Shown: positions 9,335-18,794, counted from the first letter of the stretch. The stretch: 20,545 bases of DNA from Chara braunii (GCA_003427395.1 BFEA01000983.1:120755-141299), one strand, 5' to 3'. Numbers and translations: made by a program. The notes: a model not told the origin generated them from the letters alone.

Positions 9335-9896
9335 CTGTTGTGGTTATTGTACTAATCGATGACTCTCCTTGGATGAACCCACTACCACCCCCAACCCCCT
9401 CCTTTGCCTCTTAAGGTGTACCATTGTTTTTGTTTGTGAATATGAGATACCTTGAGCATCCATTGCTTAGGTTGAATAAGTAGCCAACTTCCTTTTTTCC
9501 TCAAGAGTCTAGCCCTCTTCATTTTCACGGAATATGGGCATGGCCCATGGGTATTCATGTCCCTTTCGATACGCCATGTGAGTAGTTTAGTTCTCTGAAG
9601 ATTTGGTTAAGTGGAGGCCGGTGAAAAGTACTTAAGAGCGTTGTCCACTACCTTCTCACCAAGCGTCGACATTCGAAGAGCCGCTTGATCGAATTGGGAC
9701 CTCATCTCTTCTCCCCTCCTCACTTCCCACGCTTATTAAACTTTTGTCTCCTCTTGTGAATGATTTAACCCCCTCATTTCCCCGCCTTTACGCTGCGTAT
9801 ATCCTTTGGCTTGTGGTGTTGTGTGTGTTTCATGGTTGTCGGAGCTCCTCGCGTCTTCTTCAGCGCTACGTCGTGGTGGGCGGTGACGTTTTCTAG
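9027..9896 (-). repeat. Left arm of a long inverted repeat
   Basis: This arm matches the reverse complement of 13350-14705 after removing an insertion in the right arm. Identity is roughly 85-90% by eye over clear blocks such as GAGTGTCACCTAGGAGTGG, CTTGGATGAACCCACTACC and TTAAGAGCGTTGTCCACTAC. Similarity begins near GCTGCC at 9027 and ends near GACGTTTTCTA at 9896. No target-site duplication is seen at the outer edges, so these may not be true element ends. Confidence 0.85.
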
Positions 9897-9921
9897 AGGA
9901 GGTACCAAAACACATGGTCAA
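9736..9921 (-). pseudogene. Short basic ORF, left-arm copy
   Basis: A 61-residue frame containing HRPPRRSAEEDARSSDNHET. The inverted right copy (13288-13491, plus strand) carries HHRPPRCSAGEDERSFYNHET in the equivalent place, so the reading is conserved with mainly single-residue changes. The product is unrecognised. It is called a pseudogene because it is a short fragment within a repeat and has no recognisable domain. Confidence 0.25.
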
Positions 9922-10702
9922 ACCAAGTGAGATTCTTTCCGCAGTCCCTTTTTCCCAGAGGGATGCACTGACACTTGAGGAATGAGCGACTCACATTCCA
10001 AATACGCTTAAGCTTCCGCAAGGGAAGCCAAAAAGTGGTAGGAATTAGCGTGAATAGGCGCAAGGTAATTAAAGGTGAGAAGATCCCACATCTTGTCATT
10101 CACATCCCTTGACTATGCCTCAATCCATCTACTAAGGACAGTGGGTAGGAACGCATTCTGAGTGAACTTATTGATCTGCGCTTTGTGGTCACTCGCGATG
10201 ATCTTAACCTTATCCCTCCTATTTTCAGCTAGGAGTTTAGCATGGAATTCCCTCTCAGCCTCCGTTAGAGATTGAGGGTCAATATCGTCCTCAGACTCCT
10301 CACTTTCCGAATCAGATACACAGGCAAGGACGGACAGGTCCTTCTGAATAAGGCCTGTTTGGAAATTGGACTCGGTGTTCCAAAGGTCAACAAACACCTT
10401 CTCCTTCATAGCTAGTTCATTACGGATACGTAGCTCCACTAACTCGTCTTCACTTGTAATGATCTGCATGACTAGGTATTCCATGAGGTCGAGAAATGCA
10501 GGCTGGTCATGACAACTGTCCACGGTAGGTTAGCCCAATGATCGAACGGCAGGATTGAGATGAGGAGAGGGTTAGGCGGAGGGTTGCCTACTGAGTGGAT
10601 TCTCATGAACTCTAGGATTTTATTCGGGGCGAGTGAAATTAGAGTGTGAGTTGGGCAATACGGGGCTGGAAAAACACCAAGCCGTGCCAAATCATTAGAC
10701 AA
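9903..10702 (-). pseudogene. Decayed frame encoding an acidic protein, product unknown
   Basis: The longest open part (10113-10523) contains charged, protein-like sequence with an acidic run (SDSESEESEDD) followed by LTEAEREFHAKLLAENRRDK, likely helical. After a TAG at 10113-10115 the same frame continues with coherent sequence (NDKMWDLLTFNYLAPIH), then meets a TAA at 10018-10020 and a TGA at 9918-9920. Upstream a second frame (10472-10702) is open. The interrupted frame is better explained by one broken gene than by several small ones. It lies inside the inverted-repeat segment and reaches the left arm. I recognise no family. Confidence 0.4.
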
Positions 10703-12755
10703 AAGATTTGTTTACCATCCGTTGTCAGAGAACGAAGGTACCTGCCACATGTGAAACACAAACCCCATATGAGCAAGAGAACTTCAGAAAACCATTATAA
10801 TGCAAGTGAAACACATCGAACGTAAGCAGAAGAACAACGTCATTTTTTAGACCAATCACACAAACAAATGAGAGCAAATAAAAACGGATTACCACGAAGC
10901 GGCTAGGGGCCAAAGTCGATGCATAGCATGAAGTAAACCACAACACGACGACAGGGAGTCATACCCCATCGACAACAAAAAGGAAAATGAATCCCTTGTA
11001 TGTGTTTTATCACGGTATAATACTACCCCCATCGCAATCACGACATGTTGCGTCAACTGGCATGCAGAGAAACAACAATAACTAGGTCACAACCATTATC
11101 GTCATGAAATCCAGAAGTCACCGCACTTGGTCACTCATAAAAAGGATTGAAAGCTTCGTCAATTAACACATAAGTGAAAGTGATGTCGAATCTTTTTAAG
11201 TAAAAGTGTCAAGAGAAGCACAACTTATAGATGGAGTACCCAAAACAATAATTTGACTAGGCATAAACGGGGTGGTTGTCATTACGGGGCTGAAAAGTCA
11301 TCATGTTACAAATTCGAAAAGGTGCATTTAGTTGGGAAAAGACCTACTCAAAAACCATAAGACATTCACGCATAAGGAAATAACAGGCACAAGTTAAGAA
11401 AAGCTTTGCAAGCCCCTCATGATTACTACCATCACTGCCAACGCAACATTTGAACACAGCATCCGAGTAAAGCTCACTGTGCTACTCATGCCAAGAGTGG
11501 GTTTAAGCACTCAAAACACTAACTGCAATAGCAGAAAACATCACAACCATGTAATTATACCAAAGCATGTTCAGGTAACATCATAAAAAAAAACTTATTT
11601 AACCGTCGATGAGCAGACGCCGTCCTCGATAACCAAATGCCACAAACTGATTCCCGAAATCAAGAAGCCATGATCCATCGTTCTATTGCTATCGCCTTCA
11701 ACAGTCAACACCAAAAGTAGGTTTGGCATCATGGTGACCACGTCCATCAACTTGTCCCAGCAATCGACAGTTTTCTCACGAACCGAAAACCAATAACAAC
11801 TTGTCCTACGAGTATACCAGTAGTCTTCATGTTGTCGAGTGCCGAATCCAATTGGCTTCACGCTTAGTAGACCCTTCGTAGTTACCCCGTCCTCTACACC
11901 TCACCAAACGTCTAGCAGTGTCTATCTAAGCCCAATCATCACTGCTTCGTGATCTGTAAAGGGAGCGTGTGCGATGACAAGATCTACATCCAAGATGAGC
12001 AGTGAAAAGAGTATGTATGAAGTGGACTGAAGAATACCACAAAGACGATCTACCAACAGTGTCAGGATTAATACAAATTGACCGAGGCCAGCAAACCTCC
12101 TTACAGTACAGCGGGAAGCAGTAGCGTACACAATGCCATATGACATGGCGGCGACCATACTACATATACAAGGTAATCTAAAAACAATTCTCATATCCTA
12201 ACTGGAAAGCACCGACACTCATAAAGCACAAAATTTAAAAACAATATATATATATCGGAGACACTGATAGCTAATAACCCAGGGGTATCTGTCATGCCAT
12301 GTTATCACCAGAACGTTTCCATAGCGAGATTCGGCAAGATACTGTGCAACGTCAAAGTCCCAATAAGCCGATTAGATTGAAAGGGAGGATATTTGTAAAA
12401 GAGCATATGCGATCAAGCACAACAATTCACGTAGTCGCCCCTCAAATCATAGGAGATCAATGCCAAACATGCCACCAAGAAGCGCCGCCAAGTGGCACAA
12501 GAACACACAGGATGCAGCTGCTCTGAGATTTAAATCAGAGATAACCTTCGATCCACAGATGACAATAATCCAATGCAACCAAGGTACTCATCAAATGAAG
12601 CCTACTTACGACACCTCCTTCCTCATCACTTGACATCATGCATCCACCCCTCCTGCCCCCTACTAACTCCGATTGGCATCACCCATAGATGGTCCTGCAC
12701 AACACTCAGGTCACTTGTGTAGTGCTTCAGGTACAAGTACCGCCGCCGACAACTT
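10703..12755. other. 2-kb stretch with no recognisable gene
   Basis: Moderately AT-rich sequence inside the inverted-repeat segment. The longest frames are two minus-strand ones of about 90 codons (11595-11861 and 11922-12194). The second would be hydrophobic, but neither resembles a known protein, and both could be chance. A short TA repeat lies at about 12245-12255. No splice structure, RNA gene or transposon protein is identifiable. Confidence 0.5.
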
Positions 12756-12983
12756 CTAGCCAGACCATTTGTATAGAAAACCGGAGCTCCTTCCCTTCAT
12801 AGGGAGTGCGTACGAGAGAAAGATGAGGGTGAACCCTACAGCCAAGATAAGAAATGAAGAGAGGCTACGCAAAAGGTTGATAACGATGACAATCAAAAGG
12901 AGGCTAGTGGGAGAGGGAGCAAACGGACGCATCGGGCAAGTATCCGGATACAAACTAAACCAAGCAAGCAGATCGAAAGCCAT
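12756..12983 (-). CDS. Small hydrophobic ORF with a CT-rich leader (75 aa)
   Basis: I recognise no family. The frame starts MAFDLLAWFSLYP and has a long apolar segment at about residues 28-60 (LLLIVIVINLL, then FLILAVGFTLIFLSYAL) that could span a membrane once or twice. The C-terminal end is short and basic. On the minus strand it is preceded by about 90 bases rich in CT (12990-13080), resembling a plant 5' leader, which is the main reason to list it. It could also be a first exon or a chance frame. No promoter is obvious. Confidence 0.25.
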   Translation of the reverse strand: MAFDLLAWFSLYPDTCPMRPFAPSPTSLLLIVIVINLLRSLSSFLILAVGFTLIFLSYALPMKGRSSGFLYKWSG

Positions 12984-13349
12984 CCAGCGAGCGTCGAACC
13001 AAAGAGAGAGAGAAAGTGAGAGAAGGAAGAGATAAACGAATGAGAAGGAGTATGAGAAGAAAAAGAAGAAGCTACTACGGATATCTATTACGATAGCGAC
13101 ACATTTGCAAAACGTTTATACTCCTTCAAAAGAAGATATCGTCACAATTTAGCAACCAGTAGTGTTTCAAACCTTACACCATTTTGGACTTATCGGAATC
13201 GAGCAATTGCTGTAGCGTAGAAAAGACGAATAGAACAGCGTCATCTGAATGTCAAAGCAGCTAAAAAATGCAAAGTAGGCCAAGCCGATGACACAAAACA
13301 ACGCAAGCAACGGACAACAGCAAGGAGCTCTATGTCTCGGATCCCCGAT
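12984..13349. other. GA/CT-rich leader-like sequence and unassigned DNA
   Basis: The part at 12999-13075 is purine-rich on the plus strand (AGAGAGAGAAAGTGAGAGAA and similar). The remainder up to the inverted-repeat arm has no recognisable content. Confidence 0.45.
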
Positions 13350-13491
13350 CCGTAGAAAACATCACCGCCCACCACGATGTAGCGCTGGAGAAGACGAGAG
13401 GAGCTTCTACAACCATGAAACACACACAAAAGCACAAGCCAATGAATATACGCAGCGTAGAGGCAGCAACAGAAAAAATTCCTTAAATTAA
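13288..13491 (+). pseudogene. Short basic ORF, right-arm copy
   Basis: A 67-residue frame whose middle matches the minus-strand frame at 9736-9921 (RPPRCSAGEDERSF against RPPRRSAEEDARSS). The first 16 or so residues lie outside the repeat and have no match. The last residues come from the AT-rich insertion that ends the frame. Product unrecognised. Confidence 0.25.
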
Positions 13492-13985
13492 ATAATCATT
13501 CTATAATAAAATTGCATTCTAAATTTGAAATTTTCATTCTATCTTAAAAAATGTCATTCCAATTTAAAAAAAAAAAACTTCTTACTTGAAAACTATCCTT
13601 CCAAGAATGGGGTATCCCTTCTTATTTGAACTGCATGCTAGAGATGGAATGAAAGCCTGGATGAGTTCATGAAATATTTTAATTGGGCTGTTATTCTAAG
13701 TAAAAATTTTCAGTCATATACAGGTTAATTCAATTTAAATAAGAAGATATTTGTTGTAGTAGAATGAAAGTTTAATTAAAACATTTCATAAACTCATCCA
13801 TACTTCCATAAATATGCGATGTAGTTGGAAGGGAAAACTCATATTTAGACTGAAACTTATCAAATAAAACTGAAAATTTTAGAATTGAACAAACATTCAA
13901 ATGATAATCTATAAATATGAATGATTTTTTTTTTTTAAGAATGTTTTTTCAAGTTTTATTTCTCGTTGGAATTTTTTTGTTGAGG
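13462..13985. mobile_element. AT-rich foldback insertion in the right arm (MITE candidate)
   Basis: About 525 bases absent from the left arm at the equivalent point. It is strongly AT-rich with repeated CATTC words. It folds on itself: GGATGAGTTCATGAAATATT (near 13655) is the near-complement of a block at about 13764-13803, with the symmetry centre near 13730. It encodes nothing. A target duplication could not be defined because the flanks have diverged. Size, composition and foldback shape suggest a non-autonomous DNA transposon. Confidence 0.6.
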
Positions 13986-14356
13986 GAAAGGAGGGGTTTA
14001 AATCATTCACAAGAGGAGACGAAAGTTTAATAAGCATGGGAAGTAAGGAGGGGAGAAGAGATAAGGAGGTCCCAATTCGATCAAGCGACTCTTAGAATGT
14101 CGACGCCTAGTGGGAAGGTAGTGGACAACGCTCTTAAGTACTTTTCATTGGCCTCCACTTATACCGGATCTTCAGAGAACTAAACTACTCCCATGGTGTA
14201 TCGAAAGGGACAGGAATATCCACGGGTCATGCCCATATTCCATGAAGATGAAGAGGGCTCGAGAGGAAAGGAAGTAGATGCTCAAGGTATCTCATATTCA
14301 CAAACAAAAAACAGTGGTACACCTTAAGAGGCAAAGGAGGGGGTTGGGAGTGGGTA

Positions 14357-14602
14357 GTGGGTTCATCCAAGGAGAGTCGTCGATTACCACAACACATGTC
14401 ATGCTCCTGTGGCGGGGCTGATTTGCCACTCCTAGGTGACACTCAATTAGACAAGTCGGCTTTCAATCCAAAAAGTTTTAAGCCCCAAAAGTGTCAAACG
14501 AAGAAGCCAGCAGCGGAGCTCAAGGCGAGCGAAAGTAACTCCCCGCAGGCGATGTTGGGAACCGGCAACAATTGCGTATCCAAGACCAAACTCAGGTGGT
14601 GA
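14357..14602 (+). pseudogene. Unrecognised ORF, right-arm copy
   Basis: Inverted homologue of the frame at 9014-9334. Shared landmarks are MSCSCG, PLLGDT, LDKS.FNPK.FKP, LKAS.SNSPQ and SKTKLRW. A TGA ends it at 14600-14602, where the left copy has tryptophan codons, and similarity then continues past the stop to about 14705. The repeat-borne frame is therefore broken here. Confidence 0.4.
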
Positions 14603-14705
14603 TGGCCTATCAGCACCAGCGTGGACATGGGCATGACACTCTCCAAAGAGCAGAAGCCACGAGCTCAATGCTACGCACAATAGCAGCAGGAGCAGGCAGC
14701 ATCTA

Positions 14706-14800
14706 TGTATCACCCGCGGTCATAACCGTGGGCCGTTTTACCGCACGCGGTCGGGACCCCGACCACGGGGACCGACCGGCCGCGGTCAACAGCGGGCAAG
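14706..14800. repeat. GC-rich segment with CCGCGGTC repeats
   Basis: Two CCGCGGTC words about 65 bases apart frame a set of short inverted GC-rich words (CGGTCGGGACCCCGACC, then ACGGGGACCGACC). Strong secondary structure is likely. It lies directly outside the right inverted-repeat arm. No gene. Confidence 0.5.
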
Positions 14801-15019
14801 AATCGCCAACATTTTTTTCGGGGCCTAAAACTATTCGAAAAATATATATACATTATATATATATGGGTGTGTAGATAAAACAGCCTCAACCCACCTATGA
14901 TTTTTTATATTCTTTCTTAGCATTTCGAGGAAGGAAAAAAAAATAAAATTTAAAAATCGAAATAAAAAAGAAAAGAAAAAAAGAGCAATGATGATTTTTT
15001 TTTTTTTCTTTTTTTTTCA
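14801..15019. other. AT-rich and A/T-run sequence before the gap
   Basis: Contains ATATATATACATTATATATAT near 14840-14860, A-rich runs at 14935-14985, and T-runs leading into the gap. No gene. Confidence 0.6.
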
Positions 15020-15545
15020 NNNNNNNNNNNNNNNNNNNNNNNNNNNNNNNNNNNNNNNNNNNNNNNNNNNNNNNNNNNNNNNNNNNNNNNNNNNNNNNNN
15101 NNNNNNNNNNNNNNNNNNNNNNNNNNNNNNNNNNNNNNNNNNNNNNNNNNNNNNNNNNNNNNNNNNNNNNNNNNNNNNNNNNNNNNNNNNNNNNNNNNNN
15201 NNNNNNNNNNNNNNNNNNNNNNNNNNNNNNNNNNNNNNNNNNNNNNNNNNNNNNNNNNNNNNNNNNNNNNNNNNNNNNNNNNNNNNNNNNNNNNNNNNNN
15301 NNNNNNNNNNNNNNNNNNNNNNNNNNNNNNNNNNNNNNNNNNNNNNNNNNNNNNNNNNNNNNNNNNNNNNNNNNNNNNNNNNNNNNNNNNNNNNNNNNNN
15401 NNNNNNNNNNNNNNNNNNNNNNNNNNNNNNNNNNNNNNNNNNNNNNNNNNNNNNNNNNNNNNNNNNNNNNNNNNNNNNNNNNNNNNNNNNNNNNNNNNNN
15501 NNNNNNNNNNNNNNNNNNNNNNNNNNNNNNNNNNNNNNNNNNNNN
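15020..15545. other. Assembly gap (N run)
   Basis: 526 undetermined bases between a T-rich run and an (AG)n repeat. The assembly probably broke at low-complexity sequence. Reading frames crossing it are meaningless. Confidence 1.
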
Positions 15546-15662
<117 letters not shown>

Positions 15663-15815
15663 ACCTTCTTCGTGGAGGTACATTCTTCTTCTTTCTTCTT
15701 CTAAGACTTCTTCTTCTTCTGCTTCTTCTTCTTTCTCTTCATCTTTTTTCTTCATCTCCCTTCTTTGTCTTCTTTTTTTTTCTTTCATCTTTCTTCTTCT
15801 ACTTCTTCTTCCAGG
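15663..15815. repeat. (TTC)-rich low-complexity tract
   Basis: Imperfect TTC/TCT repeats. On the minus strand this reads as a Glu/Lys-rich frame, which is a composition effect. Confidence 0.85.
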
Positions 15816-16483
15816 TCGGGACCGACTTCGCAAGGGACGTCGAGGGTGACGTCCCTGTCCTCCAACAAGTCAAAGAACTCTCGACCCAAAACAAACCCGC
15901 CCTGCCGCCAGAGGTCGTTGTAGAACGGGTGTTCGCAGCACCCACTCCGAACCCCTCGAACAAACACATGTCGAGAATCGCCCCCTTGGCATTGGCGACG
16001 ACGTTCCCCTTCGCACCATATACATTTTTCATGTTAAACCGTCGACGACTGCCTTTCACATTCTCCCACCGCAAAACAGCCCCCAGAACCCTACGGCGCT
16101 TGTTGGCTTCGACGAAGACCACAGGACCACACGGCTGTTGAACTGGGTTTGAAGCATCCCCACAGCACCGGTCGACGAACCATTTCGACCTTGCGTGGTC
16201 CGACCATGACCTCCAGGTCGTAGACGAGATTTTTGTGGAATCTTTCCCTGATCCCATCCCGGAGGTCGCTGCAGGCTCCCCCTCGCCCCTCGACGAAGAC
16301 ATCTTGTCTGCGGATGACAACGAAAAACAAAAAAAACACCAGAGAGCATCAAGTCGCAGTCAAACCACAACGCAGGCGAAAAACACAGGCGGCAAAGATT
16401 GCACTCAACACGTCGGTCACATGACGCCGTTCCGGGACCTCGAAGTTCGGATCCTGGCGAACTTCGAATGCGAAGACCTTTAA
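15816..16483. pseudogene. Coding-like but frameshifted region, strand uncertain
   Basis: Several coherent peptide segments occur in different frames. Plus strand: a frame with EGDVPVLQQVKELSTQNKP near 15850-15900, another with ALVGFDEDHRTTRLLNWV near 16100-16150, and a third ending at 16483 with FVESFPDPIPEVAAG and SPLDEDILSADDNEKQ. Minus strand: segments such as VVFVEANKRRRVLGAVLRW and FVLGREFFDLLEDRDVTLD. The base pattern (many GAC/GTC codons) reads well on both strands, so direction cannot be settled by eye. At least two frameshifts are needed on either strand. The region is GC-rich, unlike the DNA left of the gap. No family is recognised. Confidence 0.35.
16442..16465. repeat. GGATCC-centred palindromic motif, isolated copy
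   Basis: Arms GAAGTTCG and CGAACTTC around GGATCC, with three or four extra bases on one side. This isolated copy has the orientation in which the extra bases follow GGATCC. It lies 2.5 kb before the tandem array that contains many copies. Confidence 0.85.
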
Positions 16484-16857
16484 TAACGTCTTGCCTGCGA
16501 CGAGATCCATCTTTATAAGGGGAAACACGTCATGCAGCTAGTCGACAACCACATTGGTATTTCCGGAACACAGATGCCAACGGAATTCGAATTTGGGCAT
16601 TTCCCTCGGGAATGAACAGGAGGTCATGTTTGAAGCTCGCGCTGGACGGAGGAGTGTCCACCGCTTTGCACTCGGAACTCGGACAGGTTAGCATGCGAAG
16701 TTCGTCGGGATCCCCACTAAAAGATGGTGCGAAAGAGAGAGAGAGACAACCAGCCCATGCAGACACGCTCCGCAACCACATTTGACCAAAACGAGAAGTC
16801 GGAGACAGACTCTCCCCGTTGCCGCTCGGGTTGTGCGAACCACCGGACGGTCCTGTC

Positions 16858-16912
16858 CAAAGACAAACCAACGCACCTCCCGAAACGTGAAGTTCGCTCG
16901 GATCCGAACTTC
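16858..16912 (+). repeat. 55-base dispersed repeat, copy 1
   Basis: Starts CAAAGACAAACCAACGCAC and ends in the palindromic motif. It matches 17603-17657 at 49 of 55 positions by direct comparison. Confidence 0.85.
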
Positions 16913-17602
16913 AGGACGATGCGACAGGCAGAGACGCCGTCAGAGACACACGGTCCGTGGACTGGAGCTGTTGTCGCAATCCACGGGGGACCAGGAAGAC
17001 CACTGTCTGTCCAATAGACAGGCGACACAGGAAGTTCGCTGGAATCCGAACTTCAGGAGGCTGCGAGAAAGATAGACAGAGAGAAATACTGGATCACGTA
17101 TGAGGTTAGACGCAAGTTGGGGTCCGAGCAAGGTGTTCAATGGAAAACCCGGGGTCTCGCAGGTGACCGGAGGTTCTGATGGCAGTAGTCATTGAGCCAG
17201 TCTCCGCACATCGCAAAACTGGGCTCAAAAGAGATGCACATCCAAGAGTGTTTTTGCGCCCCAGAATTGTTCGGCCAGCTTCAAACTCTGCAACTGGTAC
17301 CCCTAAGAGTGCTTTTGGCATTTCGCAACGACAATGATCGGCTGTTTGGCACATGTTGATGGTGGTCGGGCGACAACCGAATACGGATGGTGTTTGTGAA
17401 GTTCGATTGGCGGCGGTCTCAGATCGCGAACACGGGCAGGCGAAATCGGTTGCATGACCTTTTCGAAGGCCGCGCCGGACTGGGTTTCGATCTCCGGCCA
17501 GCACTCGAAGCTCGAAGGCCGGTCGGACGGGCCTGTGGCCTCCAGCAAGACCGTGCCCGTGGTGTCGGGTGGTTCTTGTGGTCTGCCCGACACCAACAAC
17601 AC

Positions 17603-17657
17603 CAAAGACAAATCAACGCACAACCCAAAACGTGAAGTTCGCCCGGATCCGGACTTC
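17603..17657 (+). repeat. 55-base dispersed repeat, copy 2
   Basis: Second copy, 745 bases downstream of the first, same orientation. Both include AAACGTGAAGTTCGC before the GGATCC core. A third, weaker relative of the motif with a different left flank is at 17031-17054. Confidence 0.85.
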
Positions 17658-17904
17658 GCCAGGGCGCGACAAGGAAGGAGACAGCATCTGAGATAGACGA
17701 CCAACATGTTATTCGTTGGATGTTGAACTGAACGACAATCAGGGATTTGCACGACAAGTGCACGGTATTGCGTTTACCAGCAACTGCTGCCTCTAACACC
17801 TCTCCCCACTACTTCAAATCTCGCAATTTCGGAAGCACACAAAACTCTCACACCTCTCCCTTCCTCTCCTTTAAACACAAGGTCTGACCACCCGTCCAGA
17901 TCTA

Positions 17905-18399
17905 GTGGCAGTCGGGGTTCCCCGGGGACGAGGTCGTGAACCGAAGCCATACCAAGCATTCATTGATGATCCGTACACGTGGATCTGCGGTTCGTCGACT
18001 GACGCACTCTCCGAAAAGACGGACATTTATTTCATCCTAACAAACACTCCCGGTCCTGCTAAGGAATTCCCTATACAGTCTCATATGTCAGACACTTTCT
18101 CCTCCACCTCATGCGGCAACGAAAAGTTTTGGACCGGCCCTGCTATCACCCAATCTCGCAACCCATCACCACGAGCAGGCCCGCACGTCGGCACGAATTT
18201 GGACCCCTCAATTACCACCTCGTTGCGTGACACAAGCACAACTGCATCGACGAGTTTCCTACTTTTGTTCGAAGTGGCGACAAATAGAACTCTGGCGAAA
18301 TCGGAACCGGACACAGTCAACCGCACACAACAGTATGACACAGCTTGTGGAAAAATTCCAGGGCAACGGAATGGGTACTGCTCCAGGAACGAGCAGTGA
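17905..18399 (+). CDS. Hypothetical open frame (164 codons)
   Basis: Open from a GTG at 17905 to a stop at 18397-18399, with no nearby ATG at the start. The sequence is rich in Ser and Thr (TSLRDTSTTASTSFLLLFEV) and shows no domain or known motif. A minus-strand frame (18081-18413) covers much of the same DNA. It may be chance in GC-rich DNA, and is listed because it is the longest unbroken plus-strand frame here that is not translated repeat. Confidence 0.2.
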   Translation: MAVGVPRGRGREPKPYQAFIDDPYTWICGSSTDALSEKTDIYFILTNTPGPAKEFPIQSHMSDTFSSTSCGNEKFWTGPAITQSRNPSPRAGPHVGTNLDPSITTSLRDTSTTASTSFLLLFEVATNRTLAKSEPDTVNRTQQYDTACGKIPGQRNGYCSRNEQ

Positions 18400-18485
18400 C
18401 GAGCGCAGTCCACCAGCTCTTGTTTCCGCGAGGCTCCCCAGGCTCATGGCGACGAGCTGACGTAGTGACACTCGAGGCGACTGAA

Positions 18486-18794
18486 ATGGGGGCTAATGCA
18501 GCTGAGTACTTTGCACATACGGTTCAGGAACTTGTGTCCAAGGACAGCGTCAAGAAGTCGGATGAGATTCCCAAACTCCAACAGGTTGGCGAACTTGTAC
18601 TGGCTTGCCCAAGGGCAGCGACTCTCCATCGTGTCCCAATTGCCCTCGCACAAACTGTCAAGATGCAGGTCCATGCACGGGACGACGGTCGTCCATGGGT
18701 CCTCTTCAAAGTCCTCACCGGTCGCCCCGTGGATCAAAGTGACACCGTTGAAATGCCTCACGGATTTTGCACAAGGAGGAAACGGATCTGCTAA
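18486..18794 (+). CDS. Hypothetical protein fragment (102 aa)
   Basis: From an ATG at 18486 the product reads MGANAAEYFAHTVQELVSKD, then an EIPKLQQVGELVLACP segment and a final part with WVLFKVLTGRP. The composition is balanced and the frame is also open upstream to a TTG at 18345, so it may be part of a longer broken gene. No conserved domain is recognised. A minus-strand frame covers the same DNA and also reads plausibly, but the plus-strand reading looks more natural to me because its charged and apolar residues are evenly mixed. It lies about 200 bases before the tandem array. Possible relation to the coding-like debris at 15816-16483 cannot be tested here. Confidence 0.35.
   Translation: MGANAAEYFAHTVQELVSKDSVKKSDEIPKLQQVGELVLACPRAATLHRVPIALAQTVKMQVHARDDGRPWVLFKVLTGRPVDQSDTVEMPHGFCTRRKRIC

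Larger units (their letters stand above)
13350..14705 (+). repeat. Right arm of the long inverted repeat (split)
   Basis: Reverse-complement copy of 9027-9896. It comes in two pieces, 13350-13461 and 13986-14705, separated by an AT-rich insertion. The inner edge is near TAGAAAACATCACCGCCC and the outer edge near GGAGCAGGCAGC. The left arm carries small insertions relative to this one, including roughly 25 bases in a CT-rich part near 9470. Confidence 0.85.
16484..17904. other. GC-rich unassigned region with three dispersed motif copies
   Basis: Open frames exist on both strands. The most coherent is on the minus strand at about 17303-17752 (TVLLEATGPSDRPSSFECWP), but it has no good start and no known family. 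GGATCC-type motif copies are at 16889-16912, 17031-17054 (GAATCC variant) and 17634-17657. Two of them share an extended flank, listed separately. Confidence 0.4.

Noticed and set aside
11595-12194. Two ~90-codon minus-strand frames
   Set aside because: No recognisable motif, no leader or splice context, and lengths are plausible by chance in DNA of this composition.
9027-14705. Mutator-type element with 9-base target duplication
   Set aside because: The bases flanking the two arms (TTCGTGCAC and ATCTATGTA) do not match and no transposase is visible. The class is left open.
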